NCBI GenBank assembly: GCA_902494135.1 | Contig: CABUSE010000018.1 | Location: 1-15,798 of the forward strand | Length of the DNA stretch: 15,798 bases | Direction of reading: 5' to 3' | Source: an uncultured Collinsella sp. | GTDB lineage: Bacteria; Actinomycetota; Coriobacteriia; Coriobacteriales; Coriobacteriaceae | Shown here: one piece after another, positions 7,268 to 14,999 of the stretch | How the letters are laid out: every line of letters begins with the position of its first letter | Position numbering within the stretch: the stretch's first letter is position 1 | The notes under the pieces: model-generated | The model's input: only the letters and a program-made list of their open reading frames with translations | Databases searched by the model: none | What the model was told of the DNA's origin: nothing | Program-made: the position numbers and the translations under genes

Positions 7268-8266
7268 TTGGCACGATCTTCGGGTTTCTCCACAAATCTG
7301 AATACCAAGCGACAATCAACGGGTATGCGCCCGTTGATTGTTTTCAGCCTGATTTCGGTGTTGCTGCTCACGTTTTACATCCGCGAGGGCGAGGCAGGGC
7401 CGATTCATGCCGTGCGTTCGGGCGTAACGACGATTACCTCGCCGGTGCGTTTTGTGGGCTCGGCCGTGGCGGCTCCCTTCAATGCGATCGGCAACGTGTT
7501 CTCTAACCTTACGGCGTCGCAGGACACGCTTGACGAGCTTAAGAAGCAAAACGAGGAGCTGACCTCTAAGGTTGCTGAGCTCTCCGAGGCTCAAAAGACC
7601 GCCGAGCGTCTGGAGGGGCTGGTCGGGCTGCAGTCGACCTACAACCTCAAATCGACCGCTGCTCGTATCGTTGGTGCCTCGGGCGATGCCTGGACCTCGA
7701 CCGTAACCATCGACAAAGGCTCTGCCGACGGCCTTACCATCAACATGCCTGTGACGAGTTCGGCCGGTGTTATCGGCCAGATCATCGAAGTCTCGGCCAA
7801 GACGTCCACCGTGCGCCTGATTGGCGACGAGAACTCGGGTGTGTCCGCCATGGTACAGGACACGCGCGCCCAGGGCATGCTGCAGGGTCAGGCTGACGGC
7901 ACGCTGCGTCTTGAGTATGTGAGCGTCGACTCCGACGTTAAAGTCGGCGACATCATCGTGACCTCGGGCATCGGCGGTGTGTTCCCCAAGGGTCTACCGC
8001 TCGGCACCGTCTCGTCGGTTGAGAAATCGGCAAACGACGTGTACTACACCATTGTGGTGCGCGCTCAGACCACGGCCGAGAACAACGAGGAAGTGCTGGT
8101 CATTACCTCGCTGACCGACGAACAGTCGGCCTCGGATGAGGACGTGAGCACGGCCAACAGCACGCCGCAGGGAACGTCGCGCGATGCTGCAACCAAGACG
8201 AAGGACGAGAGCTCGGATGACAGTTCCGACACGTCCGAGACGACCGATTCCGGCTCGAACGAATAG
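7268..8266 (+). CDS. mreC: Rod shape-determining protein MreC
   Basis: MreC is a bitopic scaffold that links MreB/MreD to PBP2 and activates PBP2-RodA. The 332 residues show a short basic cytoplasmic N-terminus (1-21), a TM helix (about 22-38), a coiled coil (about 82-118) and the double beta-barrel MreC domain (about 125-282), with typical patches such as GVIGQI (167-172) and TSGIGGVFPKGLPLG (232-246). A tail of about 50 residues (283-332) rich in Ser, Thr, Asp and Glu follows and is probably disordered outside the membrane. The start is TTG at 7268, with AGGTGG seven bases upstream; the in-frame ATG at 7325 lies in a hairpin loop and lacks a proper site. Codons 15-26 contain a perfect inverted repeat (separate entry). 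Confidence 0.95.
   Translation: MARSSGFSTNLNTKRQSTGMRPLIVFSLISVLLLTFYIREGEAGPIHAVRSGVTTITSPVRFVGSAVAAPFNAIGNVFSNLTASQDTLDELKKQNEELTSKVAELSEAQKTAERLEGLVGLQSTYNLKSTAARIVGASGDAWTSTVTIDKGSADGLTINMPVTSSAGVIGQIIEVSAKTSTVRLIGDENSGVSAMVQDTRAQGMLQGQADGTLRLEYVSVDSDVKVGDIIVTSGIGGVFPKGLPLGTVSSVEKSANDVYYTIVVRAQTTAENNEEVLVITSLTDEQSASDEDVSTANSTPQGTSRDAATKTKDESSDDSSDTSETTDSGSNE
7312..7344 (+). terminator. Terminator-like hairpin inside the mreC reading frame
   Basis: ACAATCAACGGG (7312-7323) and CCCGTTGATTGT (7330-7341) are perfect reverse complements, 12 base pairs around the loop TATGCG. Thymines 7341-7344 follow at once, so the signal has the shape of an intrinsic terminator. It starts 44 bases after the first base of mreC and encodes the stretch just before the TM helix. 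It could terminate part of the transcripts, or act as an RNA-stability or translation-control element. Activity is inferred only from shape. Confidence 0.5.
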
Positions 8267-8277
8267 GGGGCATGTCC

Positions 8278-8844
8278 ATGGATCTACACGAGCAGGGGAT
8301 GAGCTCCCGCACGTTTGTAATCGCCGCCATCGTATGCGTGCTGCTGCAGGCAGGCCTGGCACCGCAGATCTCCATTGCGGGCGGTCGCGTCAACTTCATG
8401 ATTATCCTGGTGTGCCTAAGCGTGTTCTCGGGCGACCCGACCCGTGCCGTCGTGTGCGGTTTTTGCAGCGGCTTGTTTTATGACCTGTCCGCTGCCGTGC
8501 CGGTGGGCGTTATGTCGCTCCTGCTGACCGTGGGTTCTTTTGCCCTGGTGCACAGCGCCGTCGGTCAGACGGGCGGTACCCCGAGTGCGCGCGGCGTCAC
8601 TGTGGGCGCCTTCGCGCTCGTCATTAATGTTATCTACAGCATCATCTTGCTGTTTATGGGTTTGGAGACGAGCTTTGTCGTGGCGATCTTCGGCCATGCG
8701 CTGCCGTCCTCGATCCTGACGGGTCTGGTTGCCATTCCGTTTTTGATGTCCGGCGTCGTGCCGCAGTCCGGCTATGGATTCTCCGCACGTGGCGGACGCC
8801 AGACGGGTATGCGCTTTAAGCCCAAGACCCGCAAGCTCAAATAG
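8278..8844 (+). CDS. mreD: Rod shape-determining protein MreD
   Basis: MreD is a small polytopic membrane protein of the elongation complex. The 188 residues contain about five hydrophobic helices and end with a basic tail (GMRFKPKTRKLK), expected in the cytoplasm. Recognition rests on size, the membrane pattern, the segment GFCSGLFYDLSAAVPVG that matches the MreD family's G.. .GL..DL pattern, and position between mreC and mrdA. Two ATGs are close together: 8272 is only one base from the GGGGG site, whereas 8278 has a spacing of seven, so I chose 8278. The ribosome site overlaps the mreC stop codon. Confidence 0.9.
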   Translation: MDLHEQGMSSRTFVIAAIVCVLLQAGLAPQISIAGGRVNFMIILVCLSVFSGDPTRAVVCGFCSGLFYDLSAAVPVGVMSLLLTVGSFALVHSAVGQTGGTPSARGVTVGAFALVINVIYSIILLFMGLETSFVVAIFGHALPSSILTGLVAIPFLMSGVVPQSGYGFSARGGRQTGMRFKPKTRKLK

Positions 8845-8857
8845 GGGAGGCCCGTAG

Positions 8858-10927
8858 ATGTCTTCCCAGATGACGGTTATTATCGCCGGTATCGTGCTGG
8901 TTGTGGCCATCGTGGTCGCGCTGGTCATCATGCGTCGAGGCGATTCCCGTTTTACCTACGATACACAGCATGGAACGGCTCCGCGCGCCACCGAGGGCGA
9001 GGGCAATACCGCGGCGACCGCCTTTAAGGGCCGCTTTTCCATCCTCACCACGGGTGTGGGCGCGATGTTTGCGGCACTTGCCGTCAAGCTGTGGGGCATG
9101 CAGATGGTCTCGTCGGACTATTACGAGAAGCAGGCCAATAGTAATCAGACTCGCACCGTTACCACACCCGCTGTGCGCGGCCGCATCCTCGACCGCAATG
9201 GCGTGGCGCTTGTCCAGAACCGTCCCTCACTTGCTGTCGTGGCCTACCGCGACCTTGCCGAGGATGAGGTTCTGGTTCGCCATCTTGCCAACGTGCTTGG
9301 AATGCCTTATGTGGCGGTCCTTCGCAATATTCAGGACAATACAGAGGGCGCTCAGAGCCTGCATACCATCGCGACGGACGTCCGTCGCTCCACGGTTGCC
9401 TATATCAAGGAACACGCCGGCGAGTTCCCGGGCGTCAAGATTGCCGAGCGTACCGAGCGCCAGTATCCATACGGCGAGACGGCATGCCATATCTTGGGCT
9501 ATACCGGCACCATTACCTCCGAGCAGCTCGAGGCCCAGAATAAGAAAACCTCTGGCGATGATGATGCTTCTGCTGGCAAGATTACGTACCAGTCGGGCGA
9601 TATCGTGGGCCAGGCGGGCGTTGAGAGCTACTACGAAAACCTGCTGCAGGGTATTCGTGGCGAGCAGACCGTCAAGGTCGATGCCTCGGGCAATGTGACC
9701 GGTCAGGCCGGCGCCGTGCCCGCGAAGGCCGGCTCCGACATTAAGCTCACGCTCGACCTTAAGATCCAACAGGCCTGTGAGACGGCGCTGGCGAGCGCTA
9801 TCGAGCTTGCCAAGACCACTGGCTACAGCAATGCCGGCAACGGCGCTGTGGTGTGTCTCGATCCCAACAATGGCGAGATCCTGGGCATGGCGAGCCAGCC
9901 CAAGTTCGATCCGTCCGTCTTTATCGGCGGCGTCTCAAATGACGTGTGGACCGAGCTCAATGATGACAAGGGTTCGCACCCGCTGCTCAACCGCGCCATT
10001 AGCGGACAGTACATGTCGGCCTCGACCATCAAGCCGCTCTCGGCACTGGCCGGTCTTGAGTTTGGAACCTACACTTCAACGCAGACAACCAACTGCACGG
10101 GTTATTGGACGGGTCTGGGCAAGGCTTGGGGCAAGCGCTGCTGGCTGACGTCTGGCCACGGCACCATGACGCTGCAGTCGGGTATCGCCAACTCGTGCGA
10201 CCCCGTCTTCTACGACATGGGTAAGGCGTTCTTTTATGACGAGCAACATCCCGAGGGCCTGCAGGAGGTCTTTCGTCGCTGGGGCCTAGGCAAGACCTGC
10301 GGTATCGATCTGCCGAGTGAGGGCGCGGGTCGTATTCCCGATGCCGAGTGGAAAGAGTCATACTTCACCGACGCCTCTGCCGAGGACCGCAAGTGGAATG
10401 CCGGCGATATGACCAACATTGCTATCGGCCAGGGCGACATCCTGGTGACGCCCCTGCAGATGGCGTGCGCCTATATGGGTCTTGCCAACGGCGGCAAACA
10501 GTACGTGCCTCACGTATTTTTGTCTGCCGTGTCGCGCGATGGCGACGGCGATGCCTATAAGTACAATGGCAAGGGCAAGAAGAAGCGCCTGGAGGCCAAG
10601 ATCAACAGCGATTCGGATTTGGCTCTTGTTCGCAACGGCATGCACGACGTGATTTACACGGCATCGACGTCCCTGGCGGCGCACTTTGGCACCCTGACGC
10701 CGCAGGTATACGGCAAGTCGGGCACGGGCGAGAAAAGTGGCGAGGACGAATACGCGTGGTTCTGCGCCTATGCACCGGCCGATGATCCCAAGTATGTCAT
10801 CGCTACCGTCCTGGAGCAGGGCGGCGGTGGCTCAGATACCGCGATGCATGTCGTGCGCGACGTGCTCGGCGTGATTTATGACGAGCCCGATACCTCTTCG
10901 GCCTCGGGCGATTCTTCGGTTCGATAG
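8858..10927 (+). CDS. mrdA: Penicillin-binding protein 2 (class B transpeptidase of the elongasome)
   Basis: PBP2 cross-links peptidoglycan during side-wall growth, in complex with RodA. The 689 residues contain the usual PBP TM anchor (about 59-80) and pedestal start with RGRILDRNG (107-115), then the transpeptidase domain. The active-site motifs are SxxK = Ser389-Thr-Ile-Lys392, SxN position = SCD (446-448) and KSGT (620-623). SCD and KSG variants fit the MrdA subfamily. Cys413, Cys428, His434 and Cys447 are spaced 15, 6 and 13 residues apart, matching the zinc ligands I recall from E. coli/Acinetobacter PBP2 (Asp, Asp, His, Cys). Unusually, residues 5-25 form an additional TM helix before the usual anchor. 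AGGGGAGG seven bases upstream fixes the ATG. mreD ends 13 bases before and rodA starts 9 bases after. Confidence 0.96.
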   Translation: MSSQMTVIIAGIVLVVAIVVALVIMRRGDSRFTYDTQHGTAPRATEGEGNTAATAFKGRFSILTTGVGAMFAALAVKLWGMQMVSSDYYEKQANSNQTRTVTTPAVRGRILDRNGVALVQNRPSLAVVAYRDLAEDEVLVRHLANVLGMPYVAVLRNIQDNTEGAQSLHTIATDVRRSTVAYIKEHAGEFPGVKIAERTERQYPYGETACHILGYTGTITSEQLEAQNKKTSGDDDASAGKITYQSGDIVGQAGVESYYENLLQGIRGEQTVKVDASGNVTGQAGAVPAKAGSDIKLTLDLKIQQACETALASAIELAKTTGYSNAGNGAVVCLDPNNGEILGMASQPKFDPSVFIGGVSNDVWTELNDDKGSHPLLNRAISGQYMSASTIKPLSALAGLEFGTYTSTQTTNCTGYWTGLGKAWGKRCWLTSGHGTMTLQSGIANSCDPVFYDMGKAFFYDEQHPEGLQEVFRRWGLGKTCGIDLPSEGAGRIPDAEWKESYFTDASAEDRKWNAGDMTNIAIGQGDILVTPLQMACAYMGLANGGKQYVPHVFLSAVSRDGDGDAYKYNGKGKKKRLEAKINSDSDLALVRNGMHDVIYTASTSLAAHFGTLTPQVYGKSGTGEKSGEDEYAWFCAYAPADDPKYVIATVLEQGGGGSDTAMHVVRDVLGVIYDEPDTSSASGDSSVR

Positions 10928-10936
10928 GAGGTTGCG

Positions 10937-12163
10937 ATGGATTTTTCTCCGGCGGATCTGTTCCGTTCAACCAAGACCGGCTCTCGCAGCAGCCTGGACC
11001 GCGTCAACAAGCAACTTTCGGCCTCGCGCGGCACGTTTCGCCAAAAGGTGCATATCGGTGTGCTCGTGGCTACTGTGGCGCTCGTCGCCTACGGTGCCAT
11101 CATTATCTGGTCGGCTTCGCAGTTTAAGGCCGATGCTTCGTTCTCGCGCCATTTGCTGGGAATTGGCATCGGCACGGTGCTGGCGGTGCTGGTCTGGCGC
11201 TCCGACCTGCGCGGTGTTTCCAATTTCTCGACGGCGTTGCTCGTCATCGACCTGATCGTGATCTTCTCGCCCAAGATTCCGGGTCTGTCCTATACGGGCG
11301 GTCTGGGCATGACGGGCTGGATCAAGATTCCCGGTATCGGCTTGACGTTCCAGCCGGTTGAGCTTGCCAAGCTCATCACCATCTTCTTTATTGCTACGCT
11401 TGGCTCGCAGTATAACGGTCGCATCGATACCGTTCGCGACTACGTCAAGCTCTGCGGCATGCTGTCCATTCCGTTTTTGGCCGTCGTTGCCATGGGTGAC
11501 CTGGGCTCGGGCCTGGTCGTGCTGGTTTCGGGCGCCATCGTCATCTGCATGAGCGGTGCACGCCGCGAATGGGTGCTGTCGACCCTGGCCCTGCTCGTGG
11601 GCCTGGTGGCCCTCGTCCTGGCGCTCGATTCGGTCTTTGATTCGCTGCTCGGCCACGATGTGCTCATCAAGCAGTATCAGATGAACCGTCTGACGGTCTT
11701 TATCGACCCCGATAATGCCGATTCGGACGATGCCTACAACCTGCAGCAGTCGCTTATCGCCGTTGGCTCGGGCGGCTTCTTTGGTAAGGGTTTGGGCCAT
11801 GCGACGCAGTCAGCCGGCGGCTTTCTGCCTGAGTTCCACACCGACTTCGTCTTCGCCTTTTTGTCCGAGACCTTTGGCTTCTGCGGCTCCTTTTTGCTGC
11901 TGTGCCTCTACGTGCTGCTGATCTTTTCGACGATTCGCGTCGCCTTTAAGTGTGAGTCGCTGTTTTTGCGTCTTTCGTGTGTGGGCATCGTTGGCATGTG
12001 GGCGTTCCAGACCTTCGAAAACATCGGCATGTGCATCGGCATGATGCCGATTACCGGTATTCCGCTACCGTTTATTAGCTTCGGTTCGTCTTCGATGATG
12101 ATTCAGCTGCTGACGGTGGGTATCGTACAATCCATATGGCGGCATCGTTCGGGCGCCGCGTAA
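10937..12163 (+). CDS. rodA: RodA, SEDS-family peptidoglycan glycosyltransferase
   Basis: RodA polymerises glycan strands from lipid II in the elongasome and works as a pair with PBP2. The 408 residues hold about ten TM helices after a basic cytoplasmic N-terminus of some 38 residues. Family landmarks are GWIKIPGIGLTFQPVELAKL (127-146), MGDLGSG (186-192), FLPEFHTDFVFA (296-307) with Asp303 at the place of the essential SEDS aspartate, and a C-terminal GIPLPFISFGSSSM (374-387). It lies in the mre operon directly after PBP2, which favours RodA over FtsW. The ATG has AGGAGG five bases upstream, overlapping the mrdA stop codon. Confidence 0.95.
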   Translation: MDFSPADLFRSTKTGSRSSLDRVNKQLSASRGTFRQKVHIGVLVATVALVAYGAIIIWSASQFKADASFSRHLLGIGIGTVLAVLVWRSDLRGVSNFSTALLVIDLIVIFSPKIPGLSYTGGLGMTGWIKIPGIGLTFQPVELAKLITIFFIATLGSQYNGRIDTVRDYVKLCGMLSIPFLAVVAMGDLGSGLVVLVSGAIVICMSGARREWVLSTLALLVGLVALVLALDSVFDSLLGHDVLIKQYQMNRLTVFIDPDNADSDDAYNLQQSLIAVGSGGFFGKGLGHATQSAGGFLPEFHTDFVFAFLSETFGFCGSFLLLCLYVLLIFSTIRVAFKCESLFLRLSCVGIVGMWAFQTFENIGMCIGMMPITGIPLPFISFGSSSMMIQLLTVGIVQSIWRHRSGAA

Positions 12164-12181
12164 CCGCTGGAGGGGTTTGCT

Positions 12182-13111
12182 ATGAAAATTCCCGTAGATA
12201 AGCTGACCCGCGCTTTTAAGATGGGCGCGTCCGTTAAGAAGGATTCCGATACGCCGGTGCGCGTCTCGGTCTATCTGGATTCGTCCGCCTCGCGCTTTCT
12301 GGCCGAGACGGTGCGTGACGCCTTTGTGCCGCAAACGACCTCGGGTATTGTGCGCGTCGAGCGTCTGGGGGAGGAGCGAATTGCTCCAAAGACCGATACC
12401 GATGTGGTGCTGGTGCTCTCGTGTGGTTCCGACCGCTTGGAGAGTGCCGTGCAGGAGCTCGTGATCGCCGGCGCGCCCGTGTGCGTGCTTGCCGAGTCTG
12501 CTGTGGAGGTGCCGTTTATCGAGGAGTCCACGCCCATGCTCGGCGTGGTAGCGGCAACCGATAAGACGTATCTGCTCGAGACGCTTGCCCGCTGGATTCT
12601 CGATCGCACCGACAAGGAAACGGCTTTTGCGGCGAACTTTGCCTTCATGCGCATCGCGGCGGCCAATCGTATCATCACCTCGTGCGCGCTTACCAATATG
12701 GCGACCGGTGCACTGGTGTTTTTGCCGGGCGCCGATTATCCCGTTATGGCGCTGGCGCAGGTGGGCATGCTCTTTGAGCTCGCTGCCGTCTTTGGACGCG
12801 GCATTAAGCCCGAGCGCGGCTACGAGGTCGCGGGCGTGCTTGCCGGCGGTCTTGTGATCCGCGCGGTCACCCGCGCACTCGTCAAGCAGACGCCGCATAT
12901 TGGGTTTGCCGTCAAGGCGCTCACTGCTGGCGCGGGCACCTACGGCATGGGCCGTGCGCTTGTTTCGCTCTACGAGCGCGATGTCGACTACAGCCGTGCC
13001 AACGAGGTGGTCACTGCCACGTTCTCCCGCGTTCGCGATCTGGTGACCACGGTCGCGGGCGCTACCCGTCCTATGGCGTCCTACCAGGACGCATCAGATC
13101 TCGCTGCTTAG
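12182..13111 (+). CDS. DUF697-like protein of the elongasome operon, function unknown
   Basis: 309 residues. The C-terminal half (about 150-265) is Ala/Gly-rich and helical and resembles DUF697/YcjF-type membrane-associated domains: an AANRIITSCALTN start, the LPGADYPVMALAQVGML segment and a GAGTYGMGRAL end. The N-terminal half (about 26-140) alternates strands and helices like a small alpha/beta fold. In other families DUF697 often follows a GTPase domain, and the strands VRVSVYL, DVVLVLS and APVCVLA sit where G1, G3 and G4 strands would be. However, no GxxxxGK[ST] and no NKxD is present, so if it is a G domain it is degenerate; this is inference. GGAGGGG about eight bases before the ATG marks the start. 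Gaps of 18 and 10 bases tie it to rodA and the radical SAM gene. A role in cell shape is suggested only by context. Confidence 0.75.
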   Translation: MKIPVDKLTRAFKMGASVKKDSDTPVRVSVYLDSSASRFLAETVRDAFVPQTTSGIVRVERLGEERIAPKTDTDVVLVLSCGSDRLESAVQELVIAGAPVCVLAESAVEVPFIEESTPMLGVVAATDKTYLLETLARWILDRTDKETAFAANFAFMRIAAANRIITSCALTNMATGALVFLPGADYPVMALAQVGMLFELAAVFGRGIKPERGYEVAGVLAGGLVIRAVTRALVKQTPHIGFAVKALTAGAGTYGMGRALVSLYERDVDYSRANEVVTATFSRVRDLVTTVAGATRPMASYQDASDLAA

Positions 13112-13121
13112 GGGTTTTCCG

Positions 13122-14999
13122 TTGCGCGTTGCATACCAAGATTGTTTTCATTTAATTGAGCCGTTGCTCGCCAAGGTCGAGAAGCCGAGCCGCTATATCG
13201 ATCACGAGTGGGGCACGCTTTCCAAGGCCGATGCCGACTACCGTTGCTGCCTGATCTACCCGGATGTGTACGAGGTCGGTCTGCCCAACCAGGGCATCGC
13301 CATCCTCTACAACATCCTTAACCAGGCCGAGGGCATCTCCTGCGAGCGCGGCTATGTGCCGTGGCCCGATATGGGTGACGCCATGCGCGAGGCGGGTATT
13401 CCTCTGCTGTCGCTCGAAGGTGCTGCGCCGGTCGCTTCGTTTGATATCGTCGGTCTGCATGTGCCGCACGAGATGGCGGTGACGAACTTCCTCGAGGCAC
13501 TCGACCTCGCTGGCATTCCGCTGTTAGCGGCCGACCGAGGTGAAGACGACCCTATCATCATCGCCGGCGGCCCCTCGGTGTACAACCCCGAGCCGTACGC
13601 GGCCTTCTTCGATGCCATCCTCATCGGTGAGGGCGAGGAATCGCTGCTCGAGACCTGCCAGCTGCATCGCCGCCTGCGTGACGAAGGGGTCCCGCGCGCG
13701 CAGATTGTCGAGCAGCTTGCATCCATTGCCGGCAACTACGTGCCGTCGCTCTATGAGGTTCGTCACGACGAACCCTGCTCGCCGCATGGCTACACCGTGC
13801 CGCGTGAGGGCAAGGATGCGCCGACGGTGGTCTACAAGCGCGTCGTCGAGGATTTCGGCGCCACAAATCCGCTGTCGCAGTCGTGCGTACCCTATGCGCA
13901 GCTGGTCCACGACCGCCTGTCTATCGAGATTCTGCGCGGCTGCGCCCGCGGCTGTCGTTTTTGCCAGGCCGGCATGACGTATCGCCCGGTGCGCGAGCGC
14001 TCGGCCGACCAGATCGTCTCGTCGGTGATCCAGGGTCTGGAAAAGACCGGCTATGACGAGGTGTCGCTGACCTCGCTCTCCACGACCGACCACTCCTGCA
14101 TTCGCGACGTGCTCGGCAGGCTCAACCGTCGCCTGGAGGATACGGGTATTCGCGTGTCTATTCCGTCGCAGCGCCTGGATTCGTTTGGCGTGGATATGGC
14201 CGAGTCGGTCGCCGGCGAAAAGAAGGGCGGCCTGACGTTCGCGCCCGAGGCCGGCAGCCAGCGCATGCGCGACATCATTAACAAGAACGTGACCGAGGAG
14301 GACCTGGACCGTGCGGCCAAGGCGGCCTTCGAGGCCGGCTGGAACCGCATGAAGCTCTACTTTATGATGGGCCTTCCCGGCGAACGCGACGAGGACATCG
14401 TGGCCATCGCCAATCTAGCCGATCACGTGCTGGAGCTCGGTCGTTCCGTGGTGCCCAAGGCTCGTCGCGGCTCGATCTCGGTGTCCATCTCGGTTTCGGT
14501 CTTTATCCCCAAGGCTGCCACGCCGTTCCAGTGGTGCCCGCAGCTCGACTACGACGACGTCAAGCGTCGCCAGAAGCTGCTTATCACGAGCGTTCGCAAC
14601 CGTGCCGTTCGCGTTCATTACCACGATGCCGAGACCTCGCTCATCGAGGCCGCGCTGTCCCGCGCCGGTCGTGACATGACGCCCGTCATCATCGATGCTT
14701 GGCGCTCGGGCTCTCGCTTTGACGCCTGGGTAGAGCATTTCTCGCTCGATAACTGGAAGGAGGCTGCTGCCAAAAACGGCATCGACCTCAATGAGCTCGT
14801 GCACCTGCCCTACGAATTGGACTGGCGCCTGCCGTGGGAGCACGTGAGCCCCGGCTGCACGCGCGGCTTCCTCGAGCGCGAGTACCGTCGCTCGCTCGAG
14901 GGCGTCACGACTCCCGACTGCACCCGCACGTCGTGCACCGGCTGCGGGATCTGCCCCACGCTCCACGCCAAGAATGTATTGATGGGTGATCGCGCATGA
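13122..14999 (+). CDS. B12-binding-type radical SAM protein (TIGR03960-like), function unknown
   Basis: 625 residues. The N-terminal third (about 45-180) matches the cobalamin-binding-like fold of this family, with YPDVYEVGLPNQG (46-58) and IIAGGPSVYNPEPYA (146-160). The radical SAM core has the 4Fe-4S motif CARGCRFC (Cys274, Cys278, Cys281) and continues with TFAPEAGSQRMR and LYFMMGLPGE segments. A C-terminal cluster Cys600-x4-Cys605-x2-Cys608-x2-Cys611 suggests a second metal site. I do not see a DxHxxG motif, so any cobalamin binding is uncertain. The family is known for being fused or adjacent to DUF2344 proteins, as here, but its substrate is not known to me. The start is TTG, with AGGGG seven bases upstream overlapping the previous stop codon. 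The stop overlaps the next start (ATGA). Confidence 0.88.
   Translation: MRVAYQDCFHLIEPLLAKVEKPSRYIDHEWGTLSKADADYRCCLIYPDVYEVGLPNQGIAILYNILNQAEGISCERGYVPWPDMGDAMREAGIPLLSLEGAAPVASFDIVGLHVPHEMAVTNFLEALDLAGIPLLAADRGEDDPIIIAGGPSVYNPEPYAAFFDAILIGEGEESLLETCQLHRRLRDEGVPRAQIVEQLASIAGNYVPSLYEVRHDEPCSPHGYTVPREGKDAPTVVYKRVVEDFGATNPLSQSCVPYAQLVHDRLSIEILRGCARGCRFCQAGMTYRPVRERSADQIVSSVIQGLEKTGYDEVSLTSLSTTDHSCIRDVLGRLNRRLEDTGIRVSIPSQRLDSFGVDMAESVAGEKKGGLTFAPEAGSQRMRDIINKNVTEEDLDRAAKAAFEAGWNRMKLYFMMGLPGERDEDIVAIANLADHVLELGRSVVPKARRGSISVSISVSVFIPKAATPFQWCPQLDYDDVKRRQKLLITSVRNRAVRVHYHDAETSLIEAALSRAGRDMTPVIIDAWRSGSRFDAWVEHFSLDNWKEAAAKNGIDLNELVHLPYELDWRLPWEHVSPGCTRGFLEREYRRSLEGVTTPDCTRTSCTGCGICPTLHAKNVLMGDRA

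Noticed and set aside
8440..8466. Possible hairpin followed by TTTTT inside mreD
   Set aside because: The pairing needs a bulge and two adjacent G-U type pairs, so it is far weaker than the one in mreC.
12102..12131. TTCAGC - TACAAT as a promoter for the DUF697-like gene at the end of rodA
   Set aside because: Only the -10 resembles a consensus and the -35 match is poor. The gene is closely spaced with rodA and does not need its own promoter.
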